64,000 bases of DNA from NCBI GenBank assembly GCA_018136815.1, contig CM030931.1, positions 6,071,515 to 6,135,514 on the forward strand, in the 5' to 3' direction. This stretch comes from Isochrysis galbana (taxonomy: Eukaryota; Haptophyta; Isochrysidales; Isochrysidaceae). The stretch's first letter is position 1; each line of letters starts with the position of its first letter. Shown here piece after piece: positions 49,622-59,877 of the stretch. The notes under the pieces are model-generated. The model was given only the letters and a program-made list of their open reading frames with translations. It did not search any database and had not been told where the DNA came from. A program made the translations under genes and the position numbers.

Positions 49622-50905
49622 TCAGTGAGCCTCACATGCCCACATCGTGATGGCAAGCAATGTAAGCTCATGTTCAAGCGAGAGGGTGTGCGGGAGATGG
49701 ACCAAGTCGGCGGATGCTAAATCAGTTGCGGGAGTGGCAAGTGTGATTTCGGGACGTTCTCTTTCTCCAGTCGATGAAGTTGCTATAGAATGTTGATGGT
49801 CACGTTCCTCATAGACGCGCTTGTGATCATTGGAAGCGCGATGAGAGGAGTCCAGCTTCTCAGTCCTCTCGTCGATGGCAGGACACATGGAGGGCAACGG
49901 CTTTTTCTGATAGATATCATTCCCTTGCGTAGGTGATGAGGACAAGCACCTTTCTTGTTGAATTGCATCTGCAGCTGCTGCGGCCGAACGCTCGGCCTCA
50001 TCCGAGTCACTACTTAGCTCTTGCTGTCCAGCAGCCTGGTAGCCACTAGGTGAGAATATGCTGATCATATCTTCTGGATTTGAGCCACTATACGAACAAC
50101 AAGAGGTCACGTCATGTGAGGAGGGATTATTTTCTCGTGGAGAGAAGGATTGGTTGCTAAGATTGGTCGTATGATCGGCGGTGCCTCCATACTCTTGGCA
50201 CGTTACTTTTTGATTAGATGAATGCATGCCCATGAGCTTCGTCGGTTCGTCGGCTGGTTGAGCTGAATCCAGCCATCTGGCCTCATCAGTTTCAACATCA
50301 AGGCTTTCGTCTTCATCGGAATTTGAGAATGTCCTGACATTGCAGTCAGCAAGCTTTAGCCGAGAAATTGCCCACGATGGCAGCGTCGCCTTGGATCTAG
50401 AGCCATCTTGAGCGGCCTCCGTTGGACGTACTCTCACAGGTGACTCATCGACAAGGGTGGTCCCAAGTGATGCTTCTTCATGTTCTTGGGTTAGCGTAGC
50501 AGGCCTGATCTCCAACAAATTAGCTGATTGTTCTACAGCTGCTAGTGCCGCTGCTTGTTCAGCACCAGGCAACACCTGCTCGTTTTGAGCCTTCGGACTT
50601 AATGTAGCTGAATCTGCAAACGAATACGAGTCTATCAGAGACATTCCTGCATCGAGCATGGTGCCTGACTCCGTAGAAGCTCCCACACAGGGGGAGAAGG
50701 CTCCCGACTCACCCATAGATGCCTCGTCCAAGTCAGAGAGCATTGACCAATCGAATGCGCCCTTGTCCACGCAGGGGCAGGAGGCCGTTGAGGCTCGCTG
50801 GCTAGCCCCACCCTTCTGGGAAGCACTGAAATGGCTGTGGCGACTTTCCGTGCCATCGACGCTGTCACCTTGACAAGTCGCTCTGGCCAATCTTGCGTCA
50901 GCCAT
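49622..50905 (-). CDS. Hypothetical acidic, Ser-rich protein
   Basis: 427 residues from the ATG at 50905. Rich in Ser, Glu, Asp and Ala with little hydrophobic sequence, so mostly disordered. Notable short stretches: FDWSMLSDLDEASMGESGAF, LKLADCNVRTFSNSDEDESL, SSDSDEAERSAAAAADAIQQ. The C-terminus is more ordered (LPHTLSLEHELTLLAITMWA). No recognised domain; may be a regulatory or scaffold protein with Ser-acidic phosphorylation sites. R1 begins 233 bp upstream, in the space shared with the divergent VWA gene. Confidence 0.6.
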   Translation of the reverse strand: MADARLARATCQGDSVDGTESRHSHFSASQKGGASQRASTASCPCVDKGAFDWSMLSDLDEASMGESGAFSPCVGASTESGTMLDAGMSLIDSYSFADSATLSPKAQNEQVLPGAEQAAALAAVEQSANLLEIRPATLTQEHEEASLGTTLVDESPVRVRPTEAAQDGSRSKATLPSWAISRLKLADCNVRTFSNSDEDESLDVETDEARWLDSAQPADEPTKLMGMHSSNQKVTCQEYGGTADHTTNLSNQSFSPRENNPSSHDVTSCCSYSGSNPEDMISIFSPSGYQAAGQQELSSDSDEAERSAAAAADAIQQERCLSSSPTQGNDIYQKKPLPSMCPAIDERTEKLDSSHRASNDHKRVYEERDHQHSIATSSTGERERPEITLATPATDLASADLVHLPHTLSLEHELTLLAITMWACEAH

Positions 50906-51138
50906 CAATCTGGTTGCTGCAAAGCGGCTGCCGGAGAGAAAGGGTACTATGATGAGTCAGGGCCTGTCTGTACGAACCACAACACCGCAGCACTAGATGC
51001 GAAAGACGGGTTGTGGACGGGCAGCTGCCAGTGCACCTCGGCTCGCAGCAGGAAATCGAACAACTGCTGAGAGAAGGCTTCACCACTTTGTATTCAGAGC
51101 TATTCACTATGTGTCCATCCTCCATCATGAGCATATGT

Positions 51139-51182
51139 GTCAGAGTTTTCTTGTTGTCCTAGTTTAATCCTAGTGCTGAGTG
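51139..51182 (+). repeat. Repeat R1, 5'-edge fragment
   Basis: GTCAGAGTTTTCTTGTTGTC then CTAGTTTAATCCTAGTGCTG, nearly identical to 33076-33119. The edge faces the minus-strand gene starting at 50905 (233 bp). Confidence 0.75.
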
Positions 51183-51897
51183 TGTGGTGTTTTCCACTGT
51201 TGAGCTGTTGAGCGATTGTTGGTGGCCTGCAGACCCCCTGAGTACCCCAAGCCCCGAGTCTTCCGAGTAACCCTTTCGAGTCTACGAGTCCCTACGAGTC
51301 CCGAACCGGCAGTATCTGCTCGCCGCGCCCTCCCTCGCGCTCTCCATCACTCCGATTCGCGTTCCGTGCACTTCTCCCGTCCATATCAAATGCCCGTCCT
51401 TGGCCTCCCCCGTTCCCCCGATGAGCCCTTTCCGGGCTCCCCGGATGAACCATGCGCCGCGCTAGCCGCAGGTGCGCCTTCGCGATTCGTTCCCAAAGTG
51501 GAAACGAGCATCGCTCTGACAGCCTTTTGCTATCTAGATCGATAACGATAGTGGCCGACTACCATCTAGCATCTAGTTAGATAACGATAGTTGATTTTGC
51601 TCCTCGATAGCTCGATAGCTCGATATCTGGGTAACTTGTTCCACGCCTTAATAATAGCCCGGTGGGCAAATTGCGCTCCCCGGGGGGCACCAAAGACCAA
51701 AGCCAGGAGGGAAGGGCCGCGGCTCGCCGCGGTCGCTCGCTCCGGCGAGAGTGATTAGCCCTCTGGGCCATCTACAAACAACAGTCTACTATAAATGAAA
51801 CTGAACCAGAGAGCTTGCCTTCTTCCCGGTCTGGCACTTTACTCCTTGCTCTGCCTCTCGCGCTTTTGCGTGGGCTTGTTGGGCAAGGGTGAGCGTC

Positions 51898-52998
51898 ATG
51901 GACTCGTCCCACATCCCCTCCGCGCCGGTCGCCTTGGGTTATCCGGTGATGGAAGCAGCGATGAGTGATACCACATCAGTGTCGCACGAAGAGGAGAAGG
52001 CGATTTCTGAAGCCCGGGAGTCCTATCTTGCTGGCCTTGACATGCCTCCTGGGTTGAGGGCGCAGTATGAGAAATCTGCGGGAGATTTTGATCTGCGCAT
52101 CTGGGTGATCGATAACTCTGGCTCTATGCAGACCGGTGATGGCAATCGCATCGTCCGCAAAGCAGACGGCGGCTTCGCCAGTTGCAGATCGTCGCGTTGG
52201 GAGGAGCTCGGCGATAGCCTCGAATATCATGCAGCTCTTGCTACGTATCTCAGGGCGCCAACTCAGTTTTGTGTACTCAACAGTCCAGGCGGTGGAATCC
52301 CACAAGCGATGTGGTGCGGGACTGGAGCGATTAAGGACGAGCTGGACATGATCCGTCGTCTGCGCGAAAGTTCCCCAACGGGTCGAACTCCGCTGTGTGC
52401 TGCGATTCGCAGTGCTACACACACAATTCAACAAAGAGCGGCCGCTCTCCGCACCAACGGAAAGCGGTGTGTTCTTGTCATCGCGTCAGATGGAGCGGCA
52501 ACCGATGGTGATGTCTCCATTGCATTGAAGGCGTTGCAAGATCTTCCTGTCTGGGTGGTCGTGCGACTTTGTACCGACGATGAAGATGTGGTTTCTTACT
52601 GGAATTCCATCGATGAGCAGCTCGAGCTTGACCTAGACGTCCTTGACGATCTTGCGGGAGAAGCTCGTGAAGTTAGGGAACACGCTCCCTGGTTGACATA
52701 TTCCCAGCCACTCCATCGGCTGCGTGAGTGGGGATGCCCAGACAAAATTTTTGATCTGCTGGACGAGAGGAAGCTCACCATGACTGAGATGCGTCGCATG
52801 ATCACCTTAGTCGTGGGTAGTTCTGCTACCAATCTTCCTGATCCCCAGCTTGACTGGACAATGTTCGAATCTAATCTCGCTGCTATAATTAAGGCGTTAC
52901 CTCACACATTTGACGTTCACTCTGGTCGACTTCGTTCATGGATTGATGTCGCCAAGTTGCGCCGTCAGTATCGGGGCGATGGATGCAACATTCAATAG
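51898..52998 (+). CDS. VWA-domain protein
   Basis: 366 residues from the ATG at 51898; a GTG nine bases earlier is not a likely start. Residues about 65-255 are a von Willebrand factor A domain with an intact MIDAS: VIDNSGSMQ (D72, S74, S76), the Thr loop in SSPTGRTPLCAAIR, and the Asp in VLVIASDGAATDGD. The beta strands RIWVIDN, RCVLVIASDG and WVVVRLCTDD alternate with helices as expected. The C-terminus is helical (LLDERKLTMTEMRRMITLVV) without TM or signal, so it is probably a cytosolic metal-dependent protein-binding factor. Partner unknown. Divergent from the gene at 50905. Confidence 0.82.
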   Translation: MDSSHIPSAPVALGYPVMEAAMSDTTSVSHEEEKAISEARESYLAGLDMPPGLRAQYEKSAGDFDLRIWVIDNSGSMQTGDGNRIVRKADGGFASCRSSRWEELGDSLEYHAALATYLRAPTQFCVLNSPGGGIPQAMWCGTGAIKDELDMIRRLRESSPTGRTPLCAAIRSATHTIQQRAAALRTNGKRCVLVIASDGAATDGDVSIALKALQDLPVWVVVRLCTDDEDVVSYWNSIDEQLELDLDVLDDLAGEAREVREHAPWLTYSQPLHRLREWGCPDKIFDLLDERKLTMTEMRRMITLVVGSSATNLPDPQLDWTMFESNLAAIIKALPHTFDVHSGRLRSWIDVAKLRRQYRGDGCNIQ

Positions 52999-53082
52999 CC
53001 ACAATAGATAATAGTAGATGGTGCTATGATAGTGCGTGTGTGTTGTGTATGTAGCCCCGGGGGTATCGGTATAGCGAGTAGA

Positions 53083-54210
53083 GAAAACTTCTCAATATTC
53101 TCGCCGCGCGCGCGACCCTGCATAACTAGTAAGCAGCCGCGCCCGCATCCCTTATCACTCCCTCACACTTGCCTTGCGGCTCGTCCCCTCGTGCTCTACC
53201 TAGGGGAAAATAGACTGAACATCACGAAAGACGAGTGGAAACATATAGCTCGACTATACACAATGCCGCTGCTAAAACACACGGATAAGCACCTACACTT
53301 CAAGCATATTACTCACCGAAGGATCGGCACTAGAAACAGATTCCCAGATAGCCTGACAAATAAATGCAGACTATGCCACGACCACCAAGAAAGATCGTGT
53401 CATCTAGCGTGGTGCCCCGCGACGAAAACGATATTCGAAACCATAGACGCCCTTGCAAAGCATACGCCTCCTCCTAAGAGATCGCGTGCACAGTTAGCGA
53501 AAGACAGACTCTTCGCATACCCCGGTACGACCACCCCCGACAGCCTAAAAGCGCTCTATATAATTGCATGGAAATACATTATAAAAGACTTCTATAGAGT
53601 AGACTACGAGGCGCACAATTTCCACTACATACCAGTCCTTGAATCCACGCTAACGAGGTTTGCCACCCTAGTTCGAGGCAGTACCTTGCCGGATCCCCAC
53701 AACTCCATGCGAACACATAAGGCCGCTCAGGGAAGAAAACCAAAGATCAAAAAAACGACGGAACTCAGCACCCCCATATTTATCGAAGACAAGAAAGGCA
53801 GGCTACAACTCAGCAAGGAATTCGGCCTCGTAGCGAAAGCTCTCGGTTTAGCCGAGAGACTCGCATGATGCGACGCGTCACCCCGCTCTGACCGATATTT
53901 CGGATGGGCGGCCGATCATAACTACGGACACACTGAGTGAACGCCCGTGCGCATTAGTACGACGATACTCTGAATACCTTTTGTATAGACTGGTCACTCA
54001 ACAGAACAGGAGGAAGGAGAGAACTTACTGTTGGGAACAGGTGCACCCCGCTTAGCTCGAACCCCCCGCACGACCCGGGCCCCTAAGTAGAGCACGAGGG
54101 GAGTTGCCGCAAGGCAGGAAGTGAGGGAGTGGGAAGAGAAAGGGCGTGGCTTCGTGAGCGTCTTCCAGTGCCACGAGTGAGGCGAGAATATTAAAAGGTT
54201 TTTTTTTCCT
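53083..54210 (+). mobile_element. LINE C-terminal unit bounded by inverted family A tails
   Basis: The frame 53200-53868 reads LNITKDEWKHIARLYTMPLL, then the zinc-type CRLCHDHQERSCHLAWC, ALYIIAWKYIIKDFYRVDYE, TELSTPIFIEDKKGRLQL and LVAKALGLAERLA before a stop. This is the post-RT region of a LINE ORF2. The 3' UTR ends GAGGCGAGAATATTAAAAGG plus T-run (54180-54208). The left border (AAAACTTCTCAATATTCTCG, 53087 on) is the same tail in inverse orientation, including TTGCCTTGCGGCTCGTCCCC, so the unit is flanked by inverted tails. Confidence 0.72.
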
Positions 54211-54435
54211 ACAAAAGGCCCGTGGCATGATACCACTATGTCCACACAAATGCTGGAGAGCCTACTTAATGGAAGAAGTATCTTGGATCTTCGGCAGAAG
54301 ATCTCGTGTGTTTGACAAGGAAATCGAGGCACGCGCACTACATGTAATCGCTCCGAGAGAAACGACGGGCACCCTCGGGTGGCCACAGATTGCTAGGCAC
54401 TCAATATCATACTAGTACATGCATTGCGTCGTCAC

Positions 54436-56943
54436 TCAATGAATAGAGAATTTTGCGAGCTCGCGTAGTGATCGTTCAAGCTCTTCTTCTCGAGCGCTCC
54501 GCTTCAAGTTCATGTCGGCTGCACTTGGTGTTGCCACGCCATCTCCATCGTTTTCAATGGCGGAAACCGCGTGACGTGCATTGGACTGGGCGGAGTGGGC
54601 ATCCAATTGGCTAGACTTGGTGACACCATGTGCCTGCAACAATGCTGCCCCTCTAGCGGTATCGATGCGATCATGAGATTTTCTTGAAAGTGCAGTTCCG
54701 GAGCGCGATGGTTGTGAGGCACCATTACGCGCGCCCGAATCTGCCACAGAGAAGCCCGAGAGCGCGCGCAGCTGTCTCTCGAGGTCGCGCTCGCGCTCGG
54801 AGCGCCGTACGAGAGCTGACCCACACGAACTCACATAGCAACTCGTGTAGCCGTGGTCCGCACTAGCCCCGCTAGTATCTTCGCGGCCCGAAGTGTATGC
54901 GTGTCGTGAAGAACCCAAATCGTCATCAACGAAGGTCGACCCTTGTGGCTCAGCGAGGCCCCCCGTTCCCAAGCCGGAGGTAGCATTCACTTGTAACTCA
55001 CGGACCCATCGATCAAGCTCGGGATCGAGCGATCTAACACGTGCGTTGTCCAAAGTTGTTCCTGCGCCAACGCTCGCCGTGGCACTCGCGGGCCGACGCC
55101 GAGGCGGCGTTCGCCCTCTCGATAGTGCAGGTCTCAATGAAGTTTTTTTTTCATATTCTGCAGGGGCACGTGCCACCGCCCGCAGGGACGCGGACGCCAT
55201 TTGGGTGTTGTGTGCTGAGAATCCGGCAAGCAACTGGTCAAGGTGACGAGAAGCCTCGCGTTCACGTTGCCGTGTCGTCTTGGCCGCAATCGATGCATTG
55301 ATCCCTCCACCATTTGTGGACGCCACCGATAAAGCCGGAGCGCAGGGTCCGCGGAGATGAGTTTGAGACGCATGCGTGCTCTCAACACAAGCGTCCGCGA
55401 ATGCCTCTGGAGCACGGAAGCAAGGCGAGTCATTGCAAGTTGGCGTCCGCACTCTCATGTCGGCAGCCCCCGCCTCGAGCGAGACCGAAACGACACGTGG
55501 ACCTGAGGGGGTAGCTGATAGTGCTGAGTTGATCACCCCGCAAGAAGAAGCGGTCCGCTCATTCCCATGTTGAGGTGCAGCATCATACAATGATGCCGAC
55601 GCTGACCAGCTCCTGGGGAACACGTCCATTGGTGTGTTGCTGCTAGGTGAAAAGGTGGCAGGTTCACCATCCTCACCACGCTCTGCAAGTCGCGTCTGAG
55701 CATGAGAGAGCTCATGGGTGAGAAACTGGACCTGCTGCTTCAGCTCGTGCACCTCGGCTTTGAGGCGTGCAATAAGCTGCTGCTGCGGGTCCAATTTAAC
55801 GACAGGGCGGTTGCGAATCGCTCCGGCAGAGCAAGCGTAGTGTAGGGTTCGCATGGATTCCTCAAGGTAGGCCGTCAGAGGTGAGCAGCATGCAATCATG
55901 AGGGTATGCGCGTTACCACCCAGCGAATCACAGAGCAACTTGGTGAGGCATGACTCGCGATATGGCACATGATTCCCGGCAGACCGAGCCGAGTGGGATA
56001 AAGTCTTGATGACTTGTCCCAGTGCAAAGAGCGACTTGTTGATCTGACCCGCCTCTTTCAGCCCGCCCCCGGTCGATTGGGACATCCGAACATTCTCAGA
56101 CCCGGCGAGGTCTAATAGCGATAAACGGCCATAGCGAGCGGGTGTATCTGCACCCTCCTCTGTAACGTCCAAATAAATTGAGAAGACGGCATGCGAGCGT
56201 GATGAGTGCTGATTGAGCTGGTGGTGGCGCGAAGCGCGCCTTTCGAGTCCTTTGTTGATGACGTACTCTAGATCTCCGAGCCCGCGGCATTGAACGACGG
56301 CCAGATCCTCCACATAGAAACCAGACGCTGAGGAGCCACGCACTGCCAGTGCCGCTCCTGCACGCGGCTCAATCAAATCGTGAACCTGCTCGTTGTAGAT
56401 CTCGAGGAACGTGGATCGGACAGTGTACTTGACGCCATACTTCCTCTCCCTCTCGCCAATCTCACTGTATAGGGCAGTGGCGGCACGCTGCATCAGCCCC
56501 ACCTGGTCATCAGCGTTGCCCAGTAGTTGTCTTGGGGGGTCCCGACCTGCCAACGACTCAGCTGCTTTGCCTGACATAGTGAAGGTCTTCCCTGAGCCGG
56601 TCTGACCGAACGCGAAGACCGTCGAGGTGTACCCGTCCAGTGCAGCACCCAGTAGTTCAATGATACCACAGCGTTCAAAGAACTCTCGCTGGGTCGTCTG
56701 GCGGTCGTGGACAGAGGTGAAACGCATCAGCCGCGGCGGCCTGCCTTCACCTTGGTCGAGGGTCAGCGTCGACTCCTCCTGCGACACCTGAATACACTCA
56801 TCCCCATTGCGCATCCCCTCCATTGGCGGCCGCACGCGCACTGTAACGCGCACAGCCGAGGAGGGTGCGCTACTCACACGAATCGAGGAGCCGACCGAGC
56901 TGCGCGACTCGTCGCCAAGAGGCGTCGAGCGCCCCGAGCGCAT
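54436..56943 (-). CDS. Kinesin motor protein, N-terminal motor (KIF12-like, tentative)
   Basis: 835 residues from the ATG at 56943, single exon. Motor domain, residues about 31-375: VRVTVRVRPP, P-loop GQTGSGKTFTM (113-123), switch I NQHSSRSHAVF, switch II LLDLAGSENV, neck-proximal YRESCLTKLLCDSLGGNAHT and ACCSPLTAYLEESMRTLHYA. All nucleotide-contact motifs are intact, so it should be an active, plus-end-directed ATPase. A short coiled coil (QQQLIARLKAEVHELKQQVQ) follows. The rest is Ser/Ala-rich and disordered, with four copies of a LERxLRxLxxFS-like motif, the last being the C-terminus (ELERSLRELAKFSIH). GIIELLGAALDGYTSTVFAF resembles KIF12-type motors. No cargo domain recognised. Confidence 0.9.
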   Translation of the reverse strand: MRSGRSTPLGDESRSSVGSSIRVSSAPSSAVRVTVRVRPPMEGMRNGDECIQVSQEESTLTLDQGEGRPPRLMRFTSVHDRQTTQREFFERCGIIELLGAALDGYTSTVFAFGQTGSGKTFTMSGKAAESLAGRDPPRQLLGNADDQVGLMQRAATALYSEIGERERKYGVKYTVRSTFLEIYNEQVHDLIEPRAGAALAVRGSSASGFYVEDLAVVQCRGLGDLEYVINKGLERRASRHHQLNQHSSRSHAVFSIYLDVTEEGADTPARYGRLSLLDLAGSENVRMSQSTGGGLKEAGQINKSLFALGQVIKTLSHSARSAGNHVPYRESCLTKLLCDSLGGNAHTLMIACCSPLTAYLEESMRTLHYACSAGAIRNRPVVKLDPQQQLIARLKAEVHELKQQVQFLTHELSHAQTRLAERGEDGEPATFSPSSNTPMDVFPRSWSASASLYDAAPQHGNERTASSCGVINSALSATPSGPRVVSVSLEAGAADMRVRTPTCNDSPCFRAPEAFADACVESTHASQTHLRGPCAPALSVASTNGGGINASIAAKTTRQREREASRHLDQLLAGFSAHNTQMASASLRAVARAPAEYEKKTSLRPALSRGRTPPRRRPASATASVGAGTTLDNARVRSLDPELDRWVRELQVNATSGLGTGGLAEPQGSTFVDDDLGSSRHAYTSGREDTSGASADHGYTSCYVSSCGSALVRRSERERDLERQLRALSGFSVADSGARNGASQPSRSGTALSRKSHDRIDTARGAALLQAHGVTKSSQLDAHSAQSNARHAVSAIENDGDGVATPSAADMNLKRSAREEELERSLRELAKFSIH

Positions 56944-56999
56944 CGTGTCACCGCCGGGTGCGCGGGCGGCAAGAGCCGACGACCCGTCCTTCAAGCAGC

Positions 57000-57948
57000 G
57001 CGATGCGCCCGAGCCCGCGCCCCTACTACACGGTGTGCCGAGCCGGACAGGTGCTGCCTGCCTGCCTGTGCCTGTCTGAACGAGTTTTGTAGTAGAGTAG
57101 AGTGCACCTAGATGGGAGATACGTATTTAACATATTTGCAAATACAGAAAGGGCGGCCAAACACTATTTTAAGTCATATATATAATAATAATTAATGTTA
57201 TATCCTAGCCAACCCCACTAGCTAATTGGACACAACTTTTCCGTCCCGGAATCCCGCCATGCCTGACGAGCCAGGTGTCCGAGTGATACCGGGGGGTGGG
57301 GGCATTGGCACTGCCCCCTCCCCTCGATATTTGTCCTCCCCCCAGTGCACGCACCGACCCCGCGCACCCCAGCACGTCCTCTCCTCGAGTCCACGCTGGG
57401 GGAAAACCCCTTTCGGGTAAAAGCAACGCAAGGGGGGGGGGCACTCGTGAATAGGGCCCAGGAGCGCTATAATCTATAATCTCTCCTCGCCGAAGCGAGT
57501 GGCCGCGAGCCGCGGCGAGCCGCGGCCCTTCCCTCCTGGCTCTGACGCCCCCGTCTTCTCTTACCCAAACGGGGCGAGAAGACACGTTTCTGCCGGAGGG
57601 AAGAGCTGCCGCTCCCCCCTCCCCTCCCCCTTCCCTTTTCCTCCTCTCTTCCCTGCGGCGGGGGCCCATGAGGTGTCGTTCCGTCAATTGTGGGACATGA
57701 GTCGAATTGAGCGATCGAATGTCCACAGTTGTATACAGAGCGTTATTTTAAAATTAAATGTAGACTAGCGTAACATTCCCTGCTTTCCCGCGACGCGTGT
57801 CCCCCGGAGGGCGCCGTGTCGGCGCTTTTCGATTGTGATTACTTGTAATTATGGTGGGCACGGCGCGATGTGCATCGGCCCCCCCTGCGGGGGCGCCGTG
57901 CGTGCGCATGCCAACTTTTCCGCCCCAGCCTTCAAGTTCTGCGAACAC
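57000..57948. other. Intergenic with GC-rich repeats
   Basis: 57000-57110 is the kinesin 5' region. 57480-57660 contains GAGCCGCGGCGAGCCGCGG and CCTCCTGGCTCTG text that is the inverse of 51690-51740. 57850-57915 holds a GCGGGGGCGCCGTGCG palindromic repeat related to 17440-17650. No supported gene. Confidence 0.4.
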
Positions 57949-58293
57949 ATGGAGGAGGGCATGAGCGGCGCCATCCTGGCGATGCTGCTCGTCACAGCCT
58001 CTGGCATGGGCCGTGGATGTGGAGACTTTCGCGTGGATCTGGCCAAGGAACGCTACCCGTCGATGTGGGCACTCATCAAGCCATACATGGGCCGTTGGTG
58101 CAAGGCAACCCTCATGCTCGTCGGCGACTACTCTGACGAGTACGACAAGATCCCCAAGACCAGCTACATTGGAGAGCAGGCCGCCGTCGCGTACCTCTGC
58201 ATGGAATACATCACGGCGGTCGCGTACGCTGAAGCGGATCCCATGGTGCAAGTGCGCCGAGCTGTCGAGTCGAGCGGAGCCGGAGGGCTCTGA
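57949..58293 (+). CDS. Hypothetical 114-aa protein or terminal exon
   Basis: ATG at 57949 reads MEEGMSGAILAMLLVTASGM then CGDFRVDLAKERYPSMWALI and YSDEYDKIPKTSYIGEQAAV. Codons are strongly C/G-ending and the composition is protein-like. The frame is also open upstream to a CCCCAG acceptor-like site at 57928, so it may be the last exon of a longer gene whose start is lost in the repeat. Family not recognised. Confidence 0.45.
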   Translation: MEEGMSGAILAMLLVTASGMGRGCGDFRVDLAKERYPSMWALIKPYMGRWCKATLMLVGDYSDEYDKIPKTSYIGEQAAVAYLCMEYITAVAYAEADPMVQVRRAVESSGAGGL

Positions 58294-59877
58294 GCCACTC
58301 CGTCGCGAGCAGCACCGGCGGCTAGCGCGGCGCTTTGGCCCTCCTCCCCACCGGGAGTCGGGTGAATGAAATTCTGGACTGGGTCGGGCAACCCCATTTG
58401 GGTGTCTGGACGGGGAACGAACGGCGAACGAAGGGCTGTGGGGCGGCGAGGCGCTCCTAGCGGCCCTAGTGTGATGGGTTGTAAGAGATTGTTAGACCTA
58501 CAAAGAACTCTTCCCTCAGGGAGGGAGCCTAAGCTGCTTGAGTGCAGCGACGCAGCGAACAACGACGGACAACGAAGCTGAGAACAACAGGATACACCGA
58601 CTCACGAACACACCGGAATCATTCACCCAAACCAAGCAAATTATCAAGCAACCGCGACCCCAAATCACCGATAACTCAAACACGTCGCGAGAGACGGAGA
58701 GAGAGAGCGAGAGAGAGAGAGAGACTCCGCAGCGACGGCCGGAGCGTGTCTCCGTTGTAACTTCCCACGTAGCGGAGAGTCCGAAGGGGAGCGTCATGTC
58801 GCGCGACCACGGCGATCACTTTGGATACAGATCGCAACGAGATGTCTTCACGACAGAGGAAATCTTGCCGTTGAGCGTGAACCTTCTAGACGCTTCTAAC
58901 GAACAACCCTGAGTAGCAACCAAGGGGAAGAAACACCAAAGGGGCCAAGGCTTGCATGTAGCTTGCATCAAGGGGAAAGATTCCCTCACCTAGGAAGCGA
59001 ACCTACACCGATCTCCAAGGGGAGATGGCAAATTAAACCTCAAATCTCGAGCGGCTAGAGCAACCGACTCGCTCGCCAAAACCTTGACCGAGAAGAAAGA
59101 AGCAAGGACCTACAAGCCAAGGGTAGCGGACCTAGGGAATGTGAGAGGAAATTTCCGAACGCCAAGACGAACGCCAAACGCCGAACGCGGGGATTCAACG
59201 AAACCCTAACCAGGCCAAGCAGAACCTACGAAGAACAGGCCTGGACAACAACGAAAGTCAGCAGGTCCCAAGAAAGAACCGGAACCCAACAAGAAACAAC
59301 AAGCCTTGCAAGAAGCTAAACAAGCCTTCACAAGGTAACTCGAGAGCCTGAGACAAGCGCGCAGCGAGCAACAGGCGACCTGGCTCCTTTAGGTAAAGAT
59401 TACCCGAAAGGAGGAAACCTGGAATCTAGACCTGACAAACAGGCTAGAAGGAACGAAACGAGAACTCGAATTCTAGATCGCTAGGGACGAACCCTACCAA
59501 CCTAGATGTACCTGAGCTTCACCGTGTGGCCGCACGGCGAAGGACCTGGAAACAAGAGCCTGGAAATCGCATCATCTAGGATGAATGCGACACCCCCCGA
59601 CTAAGATCGAGACGTCTCCCGATGTCGAGCGGTGAACCTGGAAACAGAGACCTGGAACTTGGAACCTGAGCTGACCAGAGGTCAGAATCGGAACAAGAAG
59701 CAACGAAACATAGCGAGCGAAACGTGGAGACAAGAACACCCTTTGGATCCAAAGCGAGCACGAAATCGGCGGCTTAACGCGGCGGCCTCTTTCGTACGCA
59801 CTGCCCCACCCACTTCTCCCTTTTACAGGAGCTTTGCTCGGGTGTTGCGCCGGGTGTAGAGCGCAGGCAGCACGCGT
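58294..59877. other. 1.6-kb purine-rich region without a gene
   Basis: Plus strand is A/G-rich with many AAGGGGA, GAACCTGGA and AGACCTGGAA motifs and a GAGAGAGAGCGAGAGAGAGA microsatellite at 58690-58723. Stop codons are frequent in all frames. It directly follows (on the minus strand) the truncated Copia RT, so may be a decayed internal or untranslated part of a retroelement. Confidence 0.4.

Noticed and set aside
51889-51897. GTG start for the VWA protein
   Set aside because: Eukaryotic initiation at GTG is unlikely and an ATG follows nine bases later.
53083-53200. Start of the LINE frame at 53026 as a protein N-terminus
   Set aside because: This part translates the inverted LINE tail; real LINE coding similarity begins near 53200.
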